Positions 25,562-33,937 of a stretch of 46,675 nt of DNA are shown here, in pieces (position 1 is the first letter of the stretch; every line of letters starts with the position of its first letter). The DNA is from Mediterranea massiliensis (GTDB taxonomy: Bacteria; Bacteroidota; Bacteroidia; Bacteroidales; Bacteroidaceae), in the NCBI GenBank assembly GCA_015060695.1, contig SUYA01000001.1:1-46675 (forward strand), in the 5' to 3' direction. The notes under the pieces were generated by a model. That model ran no database searches, was not told the DNA's origin, and saw only the letters and a program-made list of their open reading frames with translations. Position numbers and translations under genes: made by a program.

Positions 25562-26758
25562 ATGAAAAAAATTATATTCATCTCATTGATTGCTACTTTG
25601 GCTTCATGTCAAGAGGTAAAAGAAACCAATTCTTCAGTAAAGGATATACTGTTGGACATAAATATTAATCAAGAACTTCGTTTATCGGAAATTGCCGATT
25701 CGGTTGAAGTCATACCTTTGGAACAGACCGATGAAAGCAATATTGCAATGGTTGAACGTATCATTTCTTATAAAAACAAATATTATGTGATGAGTTCAAT
25801 CACCTTTTCCAACGGGCAGGTTCTCATATTCGATGAGCAGGGTAATTTCATACAAAAGCTCGACAAACGAGGAGGTGGACCGGGTGAGTATGCTGACTTG
25901 CAGGATATTGCCATTGATTCTCGAAATGATGAGTTGATATTTATGACACAACCCCAAGGTATCTTCAAATATGATTTGGAAGGTAATTTTTTATCGAAAG
26001 TAAAGGGTGGCTATGGGATGAATGTGGCGGTTGATTCAGAAGGAAATTATTATAAAACTAACAGCTGCTATCCAGAGTCTCCCGATAGGTTGTTGATGGT
26101 AAATGAGGACGATAGCATTCCTTTTGGCAGGATAGAAGCTGACTATTTCGTTATGGTCAACCACTATAGCTTTGCCAATGAATTTGATTCTCACAATGGC
26201 CGAGTTTACTATTCCTATCCTCAATGTGATACTATATATGATGTGACCGGTGGCAAGTTCCTTCCTGTTTGGTACATAAATTACAATGGAAAGAATTTGC
26301 CGATAGATAAAATATTTGCCAAGAATAGAGCTATGGAAGAGTCTGAAGAAATAAAAGCCGGCTATCCTGACTATTTCCGTACAGATGCATTTCGGGTGAC
26401 AGATGATTTTCTATATGTGGGGAGTGTTGATGGAGCAAAACATGGAGTGATTTCTCTTTATTCTTTTAAAACCGGAAAGGTGTTGTCTGGTCATCGCTTG
26501 ATAGATGATCTGTTCTTTCCGGAGAACAAATATACATTCAAGCCATTTAGAATGCCCAAAGCCGTAGAAGGAAATAGCTTGCTTTGGCTTGTTGAACCGA
26601 AATGGCTGCTGAATGGATATGAATATTATAAGAAAAATTTAAGTCCGGAAAAATGGGCTGAGTATTGTAAACGTCATCCACAAATGACCGAGGCTTGTAG
26701 CAAATTGGATGAAGAATCCAATCCTGTTCTTCTCAAAATCAAGATAAAAGATTTTTAG
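25562..26758 (+). CDS. 6-bladed beta-propeller lipoprotein
   Basis: Lipoprotein (ASC, Cys16) of 398 aa from the ATG at 25562 (MKKIIFISLIATLASC). An upstream open frame from 25484 crosses the hairpin at 25507 and was rejected. It shows propeller blades such as GQVLIFDEQGNFIQKLDKRG, GPGEYADLQDIAID and GIFKYDLEGNFLSKV, matching the Bacteroidales 6-bladed beta-propeller family (PF17170). The role is not known; these are usually surface or periplasmic binding proteins. Bounded by a hairpin upstream and a strong terminator downstream. Confidence 0.85.
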   Translation: MKKIIFISLIATLASCQEVKETNSSVKDILLDININQELRLSEIADSVEVIPLEQTDESNIAMVERIISYKNKYYVMSSITFSNGQVLIFDEQGNFIQKLDKRGGGPGEYADLQDIAIDSRNDELIFMTQPQGIFKYDLEGNFLSKVKGGYGMNVAVDSEGNYYKTNSCYPESPDRLLMVNEDDSIPFGRIEADYFVMVNHYSFANEFDSHNGRVYYSYPQCDTIYDVTGGKFLPVWYINYNGKNLPIDKIFAKNRAMEESEEIKAGYPDYFRTDAFRVTDDFLYVGSVDGAKHGVISLYSFKTGKVLSGHRLIDDLFFPENKYTFKPFRMPKAVEGNSLLWLVEPKWLLNGYEYYKKNLSPEKWAEYCKRHPQMTEACSKLDEESNPVLLKIKIKDF

Positions 26759-26786
26759 TACAACTATTTAATAACCGGTTCTTTTT

Positions 26787-26838
26787 GAACGCAGCTCAGG
26801 CAGATAGATACTCGTTTCTCCCGGCTGCGTTCTTTTTT
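26787..26838 (+). terminator. Intrinsic terminator after the beta-propeller gene
   Basis: GAACGCAGC (26787-26795) pairs with GCTGCGTTC (26824-26832) and is followed by six T. The loop is 28 bases long. Confidence 0.85.
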
Positions 26839-26871
26839 ATTGCTTTCTTTCGGAATATACTCCTCTTACTT

Positions 26872-28281
26872 TCACTCCTCCGATTCCTCTTCACTATGTT
26901 CACTCATCAACTTGGCCGCAATACGTTTTTTTGGCGAAAGGCTGAGGCTACGTAGCTGTTCGGCTTGGCGTACAATGTTGCCCGACCCTTCCGAGAATTG
27001 CCTGATGGCCTTCTCATAGTCGCGTTGCAAGGCTCCTACACGGTCTCCTAAGCCAACAAGTGTATCGGTAAAGCCGGCAATCTTTTCGTAGAGTGAAGTG
27101 CCTCTGTCGATGATTTTTTGTACATTCTTCACTTGATTCTCTCGTTTCCACAAGTCGAGGCTCAAACGCAATGCACTGATTAGGTTGGTCGGGCTCATCA
27201 GCACCACTTTCTTGTTGTAGGCATATTCCCATAGGTTGGCGTCGGCTTGTACGGCTTGCAAGTAAGCACCTTCGGTAGGGATGAACATCATCACAAAGTC
27301 GGGAGCTTTGATGTCGTAGCGCGAGTAGTCCTTTCTGCTCAATTCGTCGATGTGGCTGCGTACCGATTGCAGATGCGCCTTCAAGTAACGCTCCTGTTCC
27401 TCTTTCTCTTGCGAAGCGGTGAAAGCCGTATAGGCGGTGAGCGATACTTTCGAGTCTATAATCATCTCTCGTTCATCGGGATAACGGATAATGACATCGG
27501 GCTGCATTCGTTGTCCGCTCTCTTCGTTGGCCAGCGGCTGACCGTTGTCGTCACAGAGGAACTCCTGCCGGAAGTAATGTTCGCCTTCAATCAGTCCCGA
27601 AGCCTGTAACAGTCGTTCCAAAATCATCTCTCCCCAGTTGCCTTGCATCTTGTTGTCGCCTTTCAGGGCACGTGTCAGGTTATTGGCATCTTCGCTGAGG
27701 CGGTTGTTCAGTTCCACCAGTTCCTTGATTCGTTCTCCCAAGGAGAAGCGTTCCTTGGCTTCGGTAGTATATACCTGTTCCACCTTTTCACGGAAGTCCT
27801 TCAGGTTTTCGCCTAACGGGCGCAACAAGTTTCCTATATGTTCGCCGTTCACTTTGGTAAACTGTTCGGCCTTTTCCTGAAAGATGCGATTGGATAGATT
27901 TTCAAACTCTACATTCATGCGTCGATGCAGGGCTTCTGCCTCTTGCTTCTGTTGCTGCAACCGTTCTTCCCATTGACGTTGCTGTTCAGTCAACCGTTCG
28001 CCGAAGGCTTTCTCTTGTGCAGCCAAGCGTTCCTTGAAACTGCGTTCCTGTTCGGCCAACCGTTCGGCCTGCATGCGTTCTTTCTCTTGCAACAGGGCTT
28101 CGTGGGCAGCCTGCTCACGAGCCGATGTTTCGGCAAACGACTGTTTCAGCAACTCTTCACGCCCTTGGGCAGCCACCATCTGTGCATTGAGTTCACCGCT
28201 TTTACGGTGAGCAATCAGGTAGCCCAATGCAAAGGCCACTGCACTTGCCACACCACTGATAATCAATAACTCTGTATTCAT
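26872..28281 (-). CDS. rmuC: DNA recombination protein RmuC
   Basis: RmuC family of 469 aa, thought to limit recombination between inverted repeats. It has an N-terminal membrane helix (about 5-21), a long Glu/Gln-rich coiled coil (about 30-140; [16 protein letters not shown] and like repeats) and the RmuC nuclease-like domain (about 150-440). The latter includes [32 protein letters not shown] and [18 protein letters not shown]. It is the second gene of a minus-strand pair with map, 9 bases apart. Its coiled-coil coding strand creates long open frames on the opposite strand; none is a gene. Confidence 0.95.
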   Translation of the reverse strand: MNTELLIISGVASAVAFALGYLIAHRKSGELNAQMVAAQGREELLKQSFAETSAREQAAHEALLQEKERMQAERLAEQERSFKERLAAQEKAFGERLTEQQRQWEERLQQQKQEAEALHRRMNVEFENLSNRIFQEKAEQFTKVNGEHIGNLLRPLGENLKDFREKVEQVYTTEAKERFSLGERIKELVELNNRLSEDANNLTRALKGDNKMQGNWGEMILERLLQASGLIEGEHYFRQEFLCDDNGQPLANEESGQRMQPDVIIRYPDEREMIIDSKVSLTAYTAFTASQEKEEQERYLKAHLQSVRSHIDELSRKDYSRYDIKAPDFVMMFIPTEGAYLQAVQADANLWEYAYNKKVVLMSPTNLISALRLSLDLWKRENQVKNVQKIIDRGTSLYEKIAGFTDTLVGLGDRVGALQRDYEKAIRQFSEGSGNIVRQAEQLRSLSLSPKKRIAAKLMSEHSEEESEE

Positions 28282-28290
28282 CTTCTATAT

Positions 28291-29145
28291 TTATTCCGTC
28301 AAAATTTCATGGCCCTCTTCGGTAATCAGCACCATGCTTTCCCATTGGGCGCTGGGCAAACCATCTTCGGTGCAAACCGTCCATCCGTCGGCTTCGTCAA
28401 TAAACACTTCGTAACTGCCCATGTTTATCATCGGCTCGATGGTGAATGTCATGCCCGGCACAATCAGCATGCCCGTTCCCGGCTTTCCGAAGTGCTCTAC
28501 ATCCGGCTCTTCGTGAAACTTTACACCCACACCGTGTCCGCATAGGTCGCGCACCACGCTGTACCCGTTTCGTTCGGCATGTGCCTGTATGGCAGCACCC
28601 AAATCACCCAGTCGTGTCCAGGGCTTGGCCATCTCTACGCCAATGTCTCTACACTCTTTGGCCACCTGTACCAGTCGTTTCATTTCGGGCGATACCTCTC
28701 CAATCAAGAACATGCGCGATGCATCGCTGAAGTACCCCTTGTAGATAGTCGATACATCTACATTCACAATGTCTCCGCTACGCAATACTTCATGGGGCGA
28801 GGGGATGCCGTGACACACCACATCGTTGATGCTGGTGCATACACTTTTCGGGAAGCCTTCGTAGAGAAACGGAGCAGGAATGGCATCGTGGTCGGTGGTA
28901 AAAGCATATACCATGTGGTCTATTTCGGCGGTGGTCATTCCTTCGCGTATGTTTTCCGATAGATAGTCGAGTAGGGCGGTATTGATTTTGGCGCTCTCAC
29001 GTATTCCGGCCAGTTGTTCGGCGGTGCGCAGCAAGTGTCTTTGTGGCAGTTTGAATCCCTGTTTCTTATAGGTTTGAATCTTTTCTTCCACTTCGTCCGA
29101 ATATCCTTTCGGCGTAAATCTCATTCCTTTTATTATTTTCTTCAT
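28291..29145 (-). CDS. map: Methionine aminopeptidase, type I
   Basis: Removes the initiator methionine from nascent proteins. The 284 aa start with about 40 extra residues before the catalytic domain (no zinc-finger pattern in them). All five metal ligands are present: Asp130, Asp141, His204, Glu237 and Glu269. The C(H)GIPSP His112 region is also seen. The promoter -7 box lies at 29166-29173. It is transcribed ahead of rmuC. Confidence 0.96.
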   Translation of the reverse strand: MKKIIKGMRFTPKGYSDEVEEKIQTYKKQGFKLPQRHLLRTAEQLAGIRESAKINTALLDYLSENIREGMTTAEIDHMVYAFTTDHDAIPAPFLYEGFPKSVCTSINDVVCHGIPSPHEVLRSGDIVNVDVSTIYKGYFSDASRMFLIGEVSPEMKRLVQVAKECRDIGVEMAKPWTRLGDLGAAIQAHAERNGYSVVRDLCGHGVGVKFHEEPDVEHFGKPGTGMLIVPGMTFTIEPMINMGSYEVFIDEADGWTVCTEDGLPSAQWESMVLITEEGHEILTE

Positions 29146-29165
29146 TATGCTATTCTATTTTTCTG

Positions 29166-29173
29166 CAAAAATA
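29166..29173 (-). promoter_or_regulatory. -7 box TATTTTTG of map-rmuC
   Basis: Full TAnnTTTG on the minus strand, 21 bases before the map start. On the plus strand a weaker box (TACCTTCG, 29217-29224) would serve the lipoprotein at 29248. Confidence 0.5.
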
Positions 29174-29247
29174 GGGATATTACAGAATATTATGTCGTAA
29201 AATGAAAAGAAAATAGTACCTTCGCCAAAGAAAAAAAGAGTTGAAAC

Positions 29248-29919
29248 ATGAAACAGACAGTTATACTTTTAGTGGCAGCCTTGTTGCTTTCAGGTTGTTA
29301 TACTACCCGGACATCGGGCAATGCCGGTGCGGTAATGACCGGTGCTTCCATCGGTGGTAGTGTGGGCCATGCGGTGGGTGGACTGATAGGCGAGGGCAGC
29401 AGCGGTTGGCGTGGTGCTCATCGAGGTTCTGCCATCGGTACCATTTTAGGCACTGTAGCCGGAGCCGTGATAGCCAACGAAGCTACCAAGCCGCGTGAAG
29501 AGGAAATCCCATCCTACGAAGTAACCCCCGTTCCCCGACAGGCACAAGTAGAACGCATTCGTTCAGCTTCCGACAATCGGCTGAAGATACGCAACATCCG
29601 TTTCATTGATGCCGGACGCAATCAGACCATCAACTCCGAAGAAGATTGTAAAATTATCTTCGAAATCATGAACGAGGGTGATAAACCGGCCTACAATGTA
29701 GTGCCTGTGGTCAACGAGGTGTCGGGCATGAAGCGCATAACCATTTCACCCTCGGTATTGGTCGAAGCCATTGCGCCCCGTGAAGGAGTGAAATACACGG
29801 CTACGCTCTCGGCCGGCAAACGCATTAAGAGCGGTCGGGCACTGATTCGTGTCGGTGTGACCGATGAGTATGGTCGTGAATACGATTGGCAGGAATTTGA
29901 AATACCCACTGAAAAATAG
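29248..29919 (+). CDS. Glycine-zipper outer-membrane lipoprotein
   Basis: Lipoprotein (LSGC, Cys17) of 223 aa. Residues about 24-77 form a glycine zipper (GASIGGSVGHAVGGLIGEG, then GSAIGTILGTVAGAVIAN), a pattern of paired membrane-packing helices. The C-terminal part (about 105-220) is a beta-rich Ig-like domain (IIFEIMNEGDKPAYNVVP and SGRALIRVGVTDEYGR). I know of no fixed function; glycine-zipper lipoproteins are linked to envelope integrity. The following epimerase-like gene starts 6 bases after its stop. Confidence 0.82.
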   Translation: MKQTVILLVAALLLSGCYTTRTSGNAGAVMTGASIGGSVGHAVGGLIGEGSSGWRGAHRGSAIGTILGTVAGAVIANEATKPREEEIPSYEVTPVPRQAQVERIRSASDNRLKIRNIRFIDAGRNQTINSEEDCKIIFEIMNEGDKPAYNVVPVVNEVSGMKRITISPSVLVEAIAPREGVKYTATLSAGKRIKSGRALIRVGVTDEYGREYDWQEFEIPTEK

Positions 29920-29924
29920 CAACT

Positions 29925-30797
29925 ATGAAGACACTTAGCAACGAACACCTGACCATCCAAGTGGCTGCTCATGGTGCCGAACTGTGCAGCATCCGCTGTA
30001 ACGATACAGAGTACTTGTGGCAAGCCGACCCCACTTATTGGAACCGCCACTCGCCCGTCTTGTTCCCCATTGTGGGGCGGGTTTGGGAGAACCGTTATCG
30101 GGTAGAAGACCAGGAGTACAACCTGTCGCAACACGGATTTGCCCGCGACACAAAGTTTGCCCTGATAGCAGAGAGCGACACTGAGTTGCGCTACCGCCTG
30201 ACCGATACCGAAGCCACCCGTACCAACTATCCCTATGCCTTCGTTTTGGAGATAGGTTACCGCCTCAATGGCCGCCAAATTGAGGTTATTTGGCAAGTCA
30301 GCAACCCTTCGCCCGACCAAGAGTTGTGCTTTCAGATTGGTGCCCATCCGGCATTCTATTATCCCGATTACAACCCCGACACTAAGGAGCGTGGCTACTT
30401 CAGCTTCGATACCAACAGCCCCTTGATTACTTCTCGACTGGCCGAAAAGGGGTGCTTGTCGCCAACGGAAAAGATGACCATTGCTTTGGATGAGGGATAC
30501 TTGCCCATTACCACCGACACTTTCGGCATCGATACCATCATCTTGGAAAATCATCAGGTACACCAAGTTACCCTGCATGACTTGAACAAGCAACCCCGTC
30601 TGAGGCTGACCTTTCCCATGCCCGTCGTGGCACTTTGGTCGCCTCCCGGTAAGAATGCCCCGTTTGTTTGCATCGAGCCTTGGTATGGTCGCTGCGACCG
30701 TGCCCACTACGACGGTCCCTTCTGCGAAAAAGAGTGGATGAATCGCTTGGCTCCCGGCCAACAGTTCCACGGTGGCTATACCATCGAGATTCTCTGA
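29925..30797 (+). CDS. Aldose 1-epimerase family protein
   Basis: Galactose mutarotase-like beta-sandwich protein of 290 aa, of the LacX/YeaD-like branch. Motifs include LWQADPTYWNRHSPVLFPIVG, the histidine in IGAHPAFYYP and CIEPWYGRCDR near the C terminus. These match the family's catalytic His and sugar-binding region. It would interconvert alpha and beta forms of a sugar, possibly a phosphorylated hexose. It follows the lipoprotein by 6 bases and is closed by the terminator at 30868. Confidence 0.9.
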   Translation: MKTLSNEHLTIQVAAHGAELCSIRCNDTEYLWQADPTYWNRHSPVLFPIVGRVWENRYRVEDQEYNLSQHGFARDTKFALIAESDTELRYRLTDTEATRTNYPYAFVLEIGYRLNGRQIEVIWQVSNPSPDQELCFQIGAHPAFYYPDYNPDTKERGYFSFDTNSPLITSRLAEKGCLSPTEKMTIALDEGYLPITTDTFGIDTIILENHQVHQVTLHDLNKQPRLRLTFPMPVVALWSPPGKNAPFVCIEPWYGRCDRAHYDGPFCEKEWMNRLAPGQQFHGGYTIEIL

Positions 30798-30867
30798 TGT
30801 GCAATAGTTTGTAATTGATGTAAGTTTTTTGATTACTAACCATTTGTGTTTTGTTTTAACGAGTCGT

Positions 30868-30893
30868 GGCAGGGCAATAGGTCCTGCCTTTTT
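30868..30893 (+). terminator. Intrinsic terminator after the epimerase-like gene
   Basis: GGCAGG (30868-30873) pairs with CCTGCC (30883-30888), followed by five T. Confidence 0.75.
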
Positions 30894-30947
30894 GTGGCTT
30901 CATTGCTCCACCTGCTTCGTGCCTTTGCAGCAGCATTGGCCGGTGGT

Positions 30948-31140
30948 TGGTTCGCTACTCGGTCGCTTCTTGGCCGCTCCTCGCACGCTATGTGTACGCA
31001 CGCTGTTCGGTCGTTGTTCGGTCGTTGTTCGGTGTTTGTTCGCTCTCTATAGGACCGAAGAACGACCGAAGAAACACCGAAGAAACACCGAAGTGGGACC
31101 GAACCAGAAGCGAGCCAAGTACGGCCGAGAAGCGAAGCGG
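30948..31140. repeat. Two opposed arrays of 11-bp-period repeats
   Basis: Non-coding and far more GC-rich than its flanks. On the left, GTTCGGTCGTT and variants recur every 11 bases (31005, 31016, 31027, 31038), with degenerate copies back to about 30948. On the right, ACCGAAGAAAC and variants recur every 11 bases (31054, 31065, 31076, 31087, 31098) with degenerate copies to about 31140. The two arms are inverted copies about a centre near 31051. The rest of the 762-base gap 30798-31559 contains a terminator at 30868 and, from 31200, very AT-rich sequence with the fimbrial promoter region. Open frames through it are by-products of the repeats. Confidence 0.85.
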
Positions 31141-31323
31141 GTTCTCGGTGGCCCCTTGAGGATAGCGTGGCCTTTGCTCTCCTCGCGAGACGTGCAAATA
31201 TATAACACCCCCCTTCGGTTTTAACTACTCAAAAACCGAAGTTTTTTCAAAATTAACAATTGATAACACTGTAAAACCTTGTATATTAATAGAATAAAAA
31301 ACAGAACTAAATAGATGCGTTTG

Positions 31324-31396
31324 TTTTGTAAAATTATAAGAAATATTTCATTTTTATTTTACAAATACATATTATCAAAAACTTTTATTTTGTAAA
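31324..31396. promoter_or_regulatory. Three TTTTGTAAA motifs ahead of the fimbrial operon
   Basis: TTTTGTAAAAT (31324-31334), its inverse ATTTTACAAA (31356-31365) and TTTTGTAAA (31388-31396) lie within 73 bases, about 150-240 bases before the first fimbrial start. The spacing is near 32 bases (three helical turns). They may be regulator sites, but the region is very AT-rich, so chance is possible. Confidence 0.4.
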
Positions 31397-31425
31397 GTAA
31401 TATCTAATATTTTGTTGCTAAATAA

Positions 31426-31433
31426 TACTTTTG
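31426..31433 (+). promoter_or_regulatory. Possible -7 box TACTTTTG of the fimbrial operon
   Basis: Matches TAnnTTTG, but no good -33 box is found at the right distance. Transcription would start near 31440, giving a leader of about 120 bases. Confidence 0.4.
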
Positions 31434-31559
31434 TATAATTATTTGAAAATAAATAGCCAAAACTGCATTTTTTATTGGTAATTGTTTGAAGTTTCCATTT
31501 TTTTTATTTTTCTTTGCCATGCTAAAACAATGCAAAAACAGGTTTACCTAAGATTTATA

Positions 31560-32855
31560 ATGAGAAGGATATTGTATATCAGTATATTTGTTATCTTTAT
31601 ACTTGGTTGTTTCCTACCGGCTATGGCCGATGGTATTGCTCCTTCGTCTTTCAGTGTTTCGCGTACCATACCTTTCACATCTTATCCCATCAATCAAATA
31701 ACCATTCGTGAAGAGTATATGGACAATGCCGACCATTTGCGTCGCATCAAGGAGTATTTGGCCGAGTCGCCTCGCATAGATAGCATAATTATACGTTCAT
31801 ATGCTTCGCCTGAAGGACCGTATTGGTTGAATAAGCGTTATGCCGAACAACGCGGAGAGGCCGTTTACGACTACCTGCAAAACTACATGCTTCAAACGCG
31901 TGGACAACAATTGCCCGATTCATTGATACACATGAAACATACGGCTGAAAACTGGGAGGGATTGATAGAGATGGTGCAGAGCAATTATCACCGTCCTGAC
32001 CGTGAACAACTCATTCGCTTGTTGCATACCCGCCGCATAGATGATATGCACCGTAAACTTGAGATTCAAAAGTTGGATGATGGTCGCACCTGGAACCACT
32101 TGTTGCAACACTACATGCCCCAATTGCGTTATGCCACCTGGATTATTGTTTGCTGCTCGGAAAAAGCTGAGGTTCAGCAGGAAGAGGATGTCGTTGAACC
32201 CGAAGTGGTTGTGACAGATAGCCTCGTGACGCCCGTGGAAGTGGATACCATTGCCGTACTCCAACCGGTTCAGTTGCCCGTTGCTACAGATACAGCTGAT
32301 TTATTGCCCGAATACGAAGAGACAAACTGGGCCATCAAGACTAATTTGCTTTATGATGCAGCATTGATGCCTTCGGTTGAAGTGGAATATCGCTGCAATC
32401 CTCACTGGTCGCTATCTTTGGAAGGAGGCATTGCCTGGTGGCGAAACAAAGGGAAACATAAGTATTATCAGCTGGCTCATGTGGCTCCTGAAGTACGCTA
32501 TTGGTTCCGCCCCGACAACCGTTGGAAAGGTCATTATGTAGGAGCATTCTTGATGGGAGGCCTCTATGATTTGCAAAACCACGAGGGCTATCAAGGCGAG
32601 TTTGCTGCTGCCGGCATCAGCTACGGTTATATGTTCCCCATCAGTCGCCAATTGTCGTTAGAATTGGGACTTGGCATCGGTTACCTCTATACCAAGTATG
32701 AAGAATACCTGCCCGAAGATGGACATTCTGTATATCAACAAACCAGTCATACCGGCTATGTGGGTCCCGTGAAGGGCAAGGTGTCGTTGGTGTGGCGCAT
32801 TGGTCAGAAGAAGTTGGACAACGTGCTGCACCGATTGAAAGGAGGTAAACGATGA
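31560..32855 (+). CDS. DUF3575 outer-membrane protein of the fimbrial operon
   Basis: 431 aa from the ATG at 31560 (MRRILYISIFVIF), which starts a clear signal peptide. Earlier start codons at 31482 and 31530 only add a non-signal stretch. After the signal, an OmpA-like part (about 30-190; SIIIRSYASPEGPYWLNKRYAEQRGEAV) precedes an acidic linker (about 200-255). A beta-strand-rich DUF3575 domain follows (about 263-425; AIKTNLLYDAALMPSVEVEY, LSLEGGIAWWRNKGKH). Such proteins begin many Bacteroidales Mfa/Fim loci and probably sit in the outer membrane. The stop overlaps the next start by 4 bases. Confidence 0.87.
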   Translation: MRRILYISIFVIFILGCFLPAMADGIAPSSFSVSRTIPFTSYPINQITIREEYMDNADHLRRIKEYLAESPRIDSIIIRSYASPEGPYWLNKRYAEQRGEAVYDYLQNYMLQTRGQQLPDSLIHMKHTAENWEGLIEMVQSNYHRPDREQLIRLLHTRRIDDMHRKLEIQKLDDGRTWNHLLQHYMPQLRYATWIIVCCSEKAEVQQEEDVVEPEVVVTDSLVTPVEVDTIAVLQPVQLPVATDTADLLPEYEETNWAIKTNLLYDAALMPSVEVEYRCNPHWSLSLEGGIAWWRNKGKHKYYQLAHVAPEVRYWFRPDNRWKGHYVGAFLMGGLYDLQNHEGYQGEFAAAGISYGYMFPISRQLSLELGLGIGYLYTKYEEYLPEDGHSVYQQTSHTGYVGPVKGKVSLVWRIGQKKLDNVLHRLKGGKR

Positions 32856-33880
32856 AGCACCTCACTCTCTGGTTGTGGCTCGTGGCCATATTGGTTTTGG
32901 GTGCGAGTTGTCGCAAGGAAATTTGCTATGACCACGAAGAGCATGCACCTCGTGTACGCCTCGATGTACAAGCCGAATGGGAAACGGTGTGGGAACGCGA
33001 TTATGGATGCAACTGGTCAGCCAACTGGAATCCCGAATGGGGATGGGCATACACCGATTTCATCCCTCAGCCGGCCACCGGCATTCGCTCTTTGATTTAC
33101 AAGCAGGATGGTACGGTTCACGACGAACGCAATTTGCCGGCCGATGGTGGACGCCTTTACCTGAAGGAAGAGAGCTATTCGCTACTGTTTTATAACAACG
33201 ATACCGAGTACATCGTTTATAGCGGTTTGGGCGAGAAGGCCAATGCTACGGCTACTACTCGTACTATTACTCGTAACACCTTCACGGCTTTGCACGGAGG
33301 CGAACGTACCATCAACCCGCCCGACATGCTCTATGGTCACTATGTGGAGCACTTCGAGGGAGAGTTGAGTACAGAAGCCATGAAGATGCCCATTACGCTG
33401 AAGCCATTGGCTTACACCTACCTGATTCGCTACGAATTCAGTGCCGGATTGGAGTATGTGGGCCTGGCGCGAGGTGCATTGGCAGGCATGGCCGAATCGG
33501 TTTATCTGCACGATGGACATACCGGAGACGAAAGTGCCACATTGCTTTATGATTGCACCATCGAACCATATGGTGCCGAAGCCCGGATCATGTCTTTTGG
33601 GGTGCCCAATCATCCCGGTGATCATTACAGCCGTGATGCTGCTGATGAGGAACCACACTATGCCATGAACCTGGAAGTGCGGATGACAAACGGCTTGTTC
33701 AAAACATTCGAATTCGACATTACCGAGCAGATGAAAACACAACCGCGTGGCGGGGTGATTGTGGTAAGCGGATTGGAAATTACGGATGAAGAAGGAAAAG
33801 AACCCGACCCGGATAGCGGTGGATTTGATATAGGTGTAGAAGGATGGGGCGATGCCATTGATGTGCCATTGCCCTTGTAG
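32852..33880 (+). CDS. FimB/Mfa2 family fimbrial anchor lipoprotein
   Basis: Lipoprotein (GASC, Cys20) of 342 aa that fits the Mfa2/FimB family (PF08842). Members cap the base of the type V fimbria, anchor it to the outer membrane and limit its length. Features are an N-terminal ICYDHEEHAPRVRLDVQAEW stretch, a fimbrillin-like two-domain beta structure and a C-terminal GGVIVVSGLEITDEEG strand before a short tail. The ATGA overlap with the DUF3575 gene implies translational coupling. The major fimbrillin follows after 57 bases. Its GC content is clearly higher than that of the next gene. Confidence 0.88.
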   Translation: MKHLTLWLWLVAILVLGASCRKEICYDHEEHAPRVRLDVQAEWETVWERDYGCNWSANWNPEWGWAYTDFIPQPATGIRSLIYKQDGTVHDERNLPADGGRLYLKEESYSLLFYNNDTEYIVYSGLGEKANATATTRTITRNTFTALHGGERTINPPDMLYGHYVEHFEGELSTEAMKMPITLKPLAYTYLIRYEFSAGLEYVGLARGALAGMAESVYLHDGHTGDESATLLYDCTIEPYGAEARIMSFGVPNHPGDHYSRDAADEEPHYAMNLEVRMTNGLFKTFEFDITEQMKTQPRGGVIVVSGLEITDEEGKEPDPDSGGFDIGVEGWGDAIDVPLPL

Positions 33881-33937
33881 AAGATGAAACGTGAATAAAT
33901 AAAAATATAAACAAGTTAAACTAAATTTTATGAGATT

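Noticed and set aside
24440..26758. Polysaccharide utilisation locus
   Set aside because: GH43 and a beta-propeller lipoprotein are present, but there is no SusC/SusD pair, hybrid two-component system or ECF sigma factor nearby.
27247..28269. Plus-strand open frames of 80-120 codons opposite rmuC
   Set aside because: Shadows of the Glu/Gln-rich coiled-coil coding strand, with Leu/Phe-rich translation and no start signals.
29691..30770. 359-codon minus-strand frame opposite the epimerase-like gene
   Set aside because: Long but composition is unlike a protein of this genome, and the plus-strand frames have clear family motifs.
30829..31224. Several open frames of 60-130 codons on both strands
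   Set aside because: They arise from the GC-rich 11-bp repeats and a period not divisible by three. Composition is repetitive and no domain is seen.
31324..31396. Invertible promoter of the fimbrial operon
   Set aside because: The inverted TTTTGTAAA copies are short and only about 20 bases apart, and no recombinase gene is in the window.
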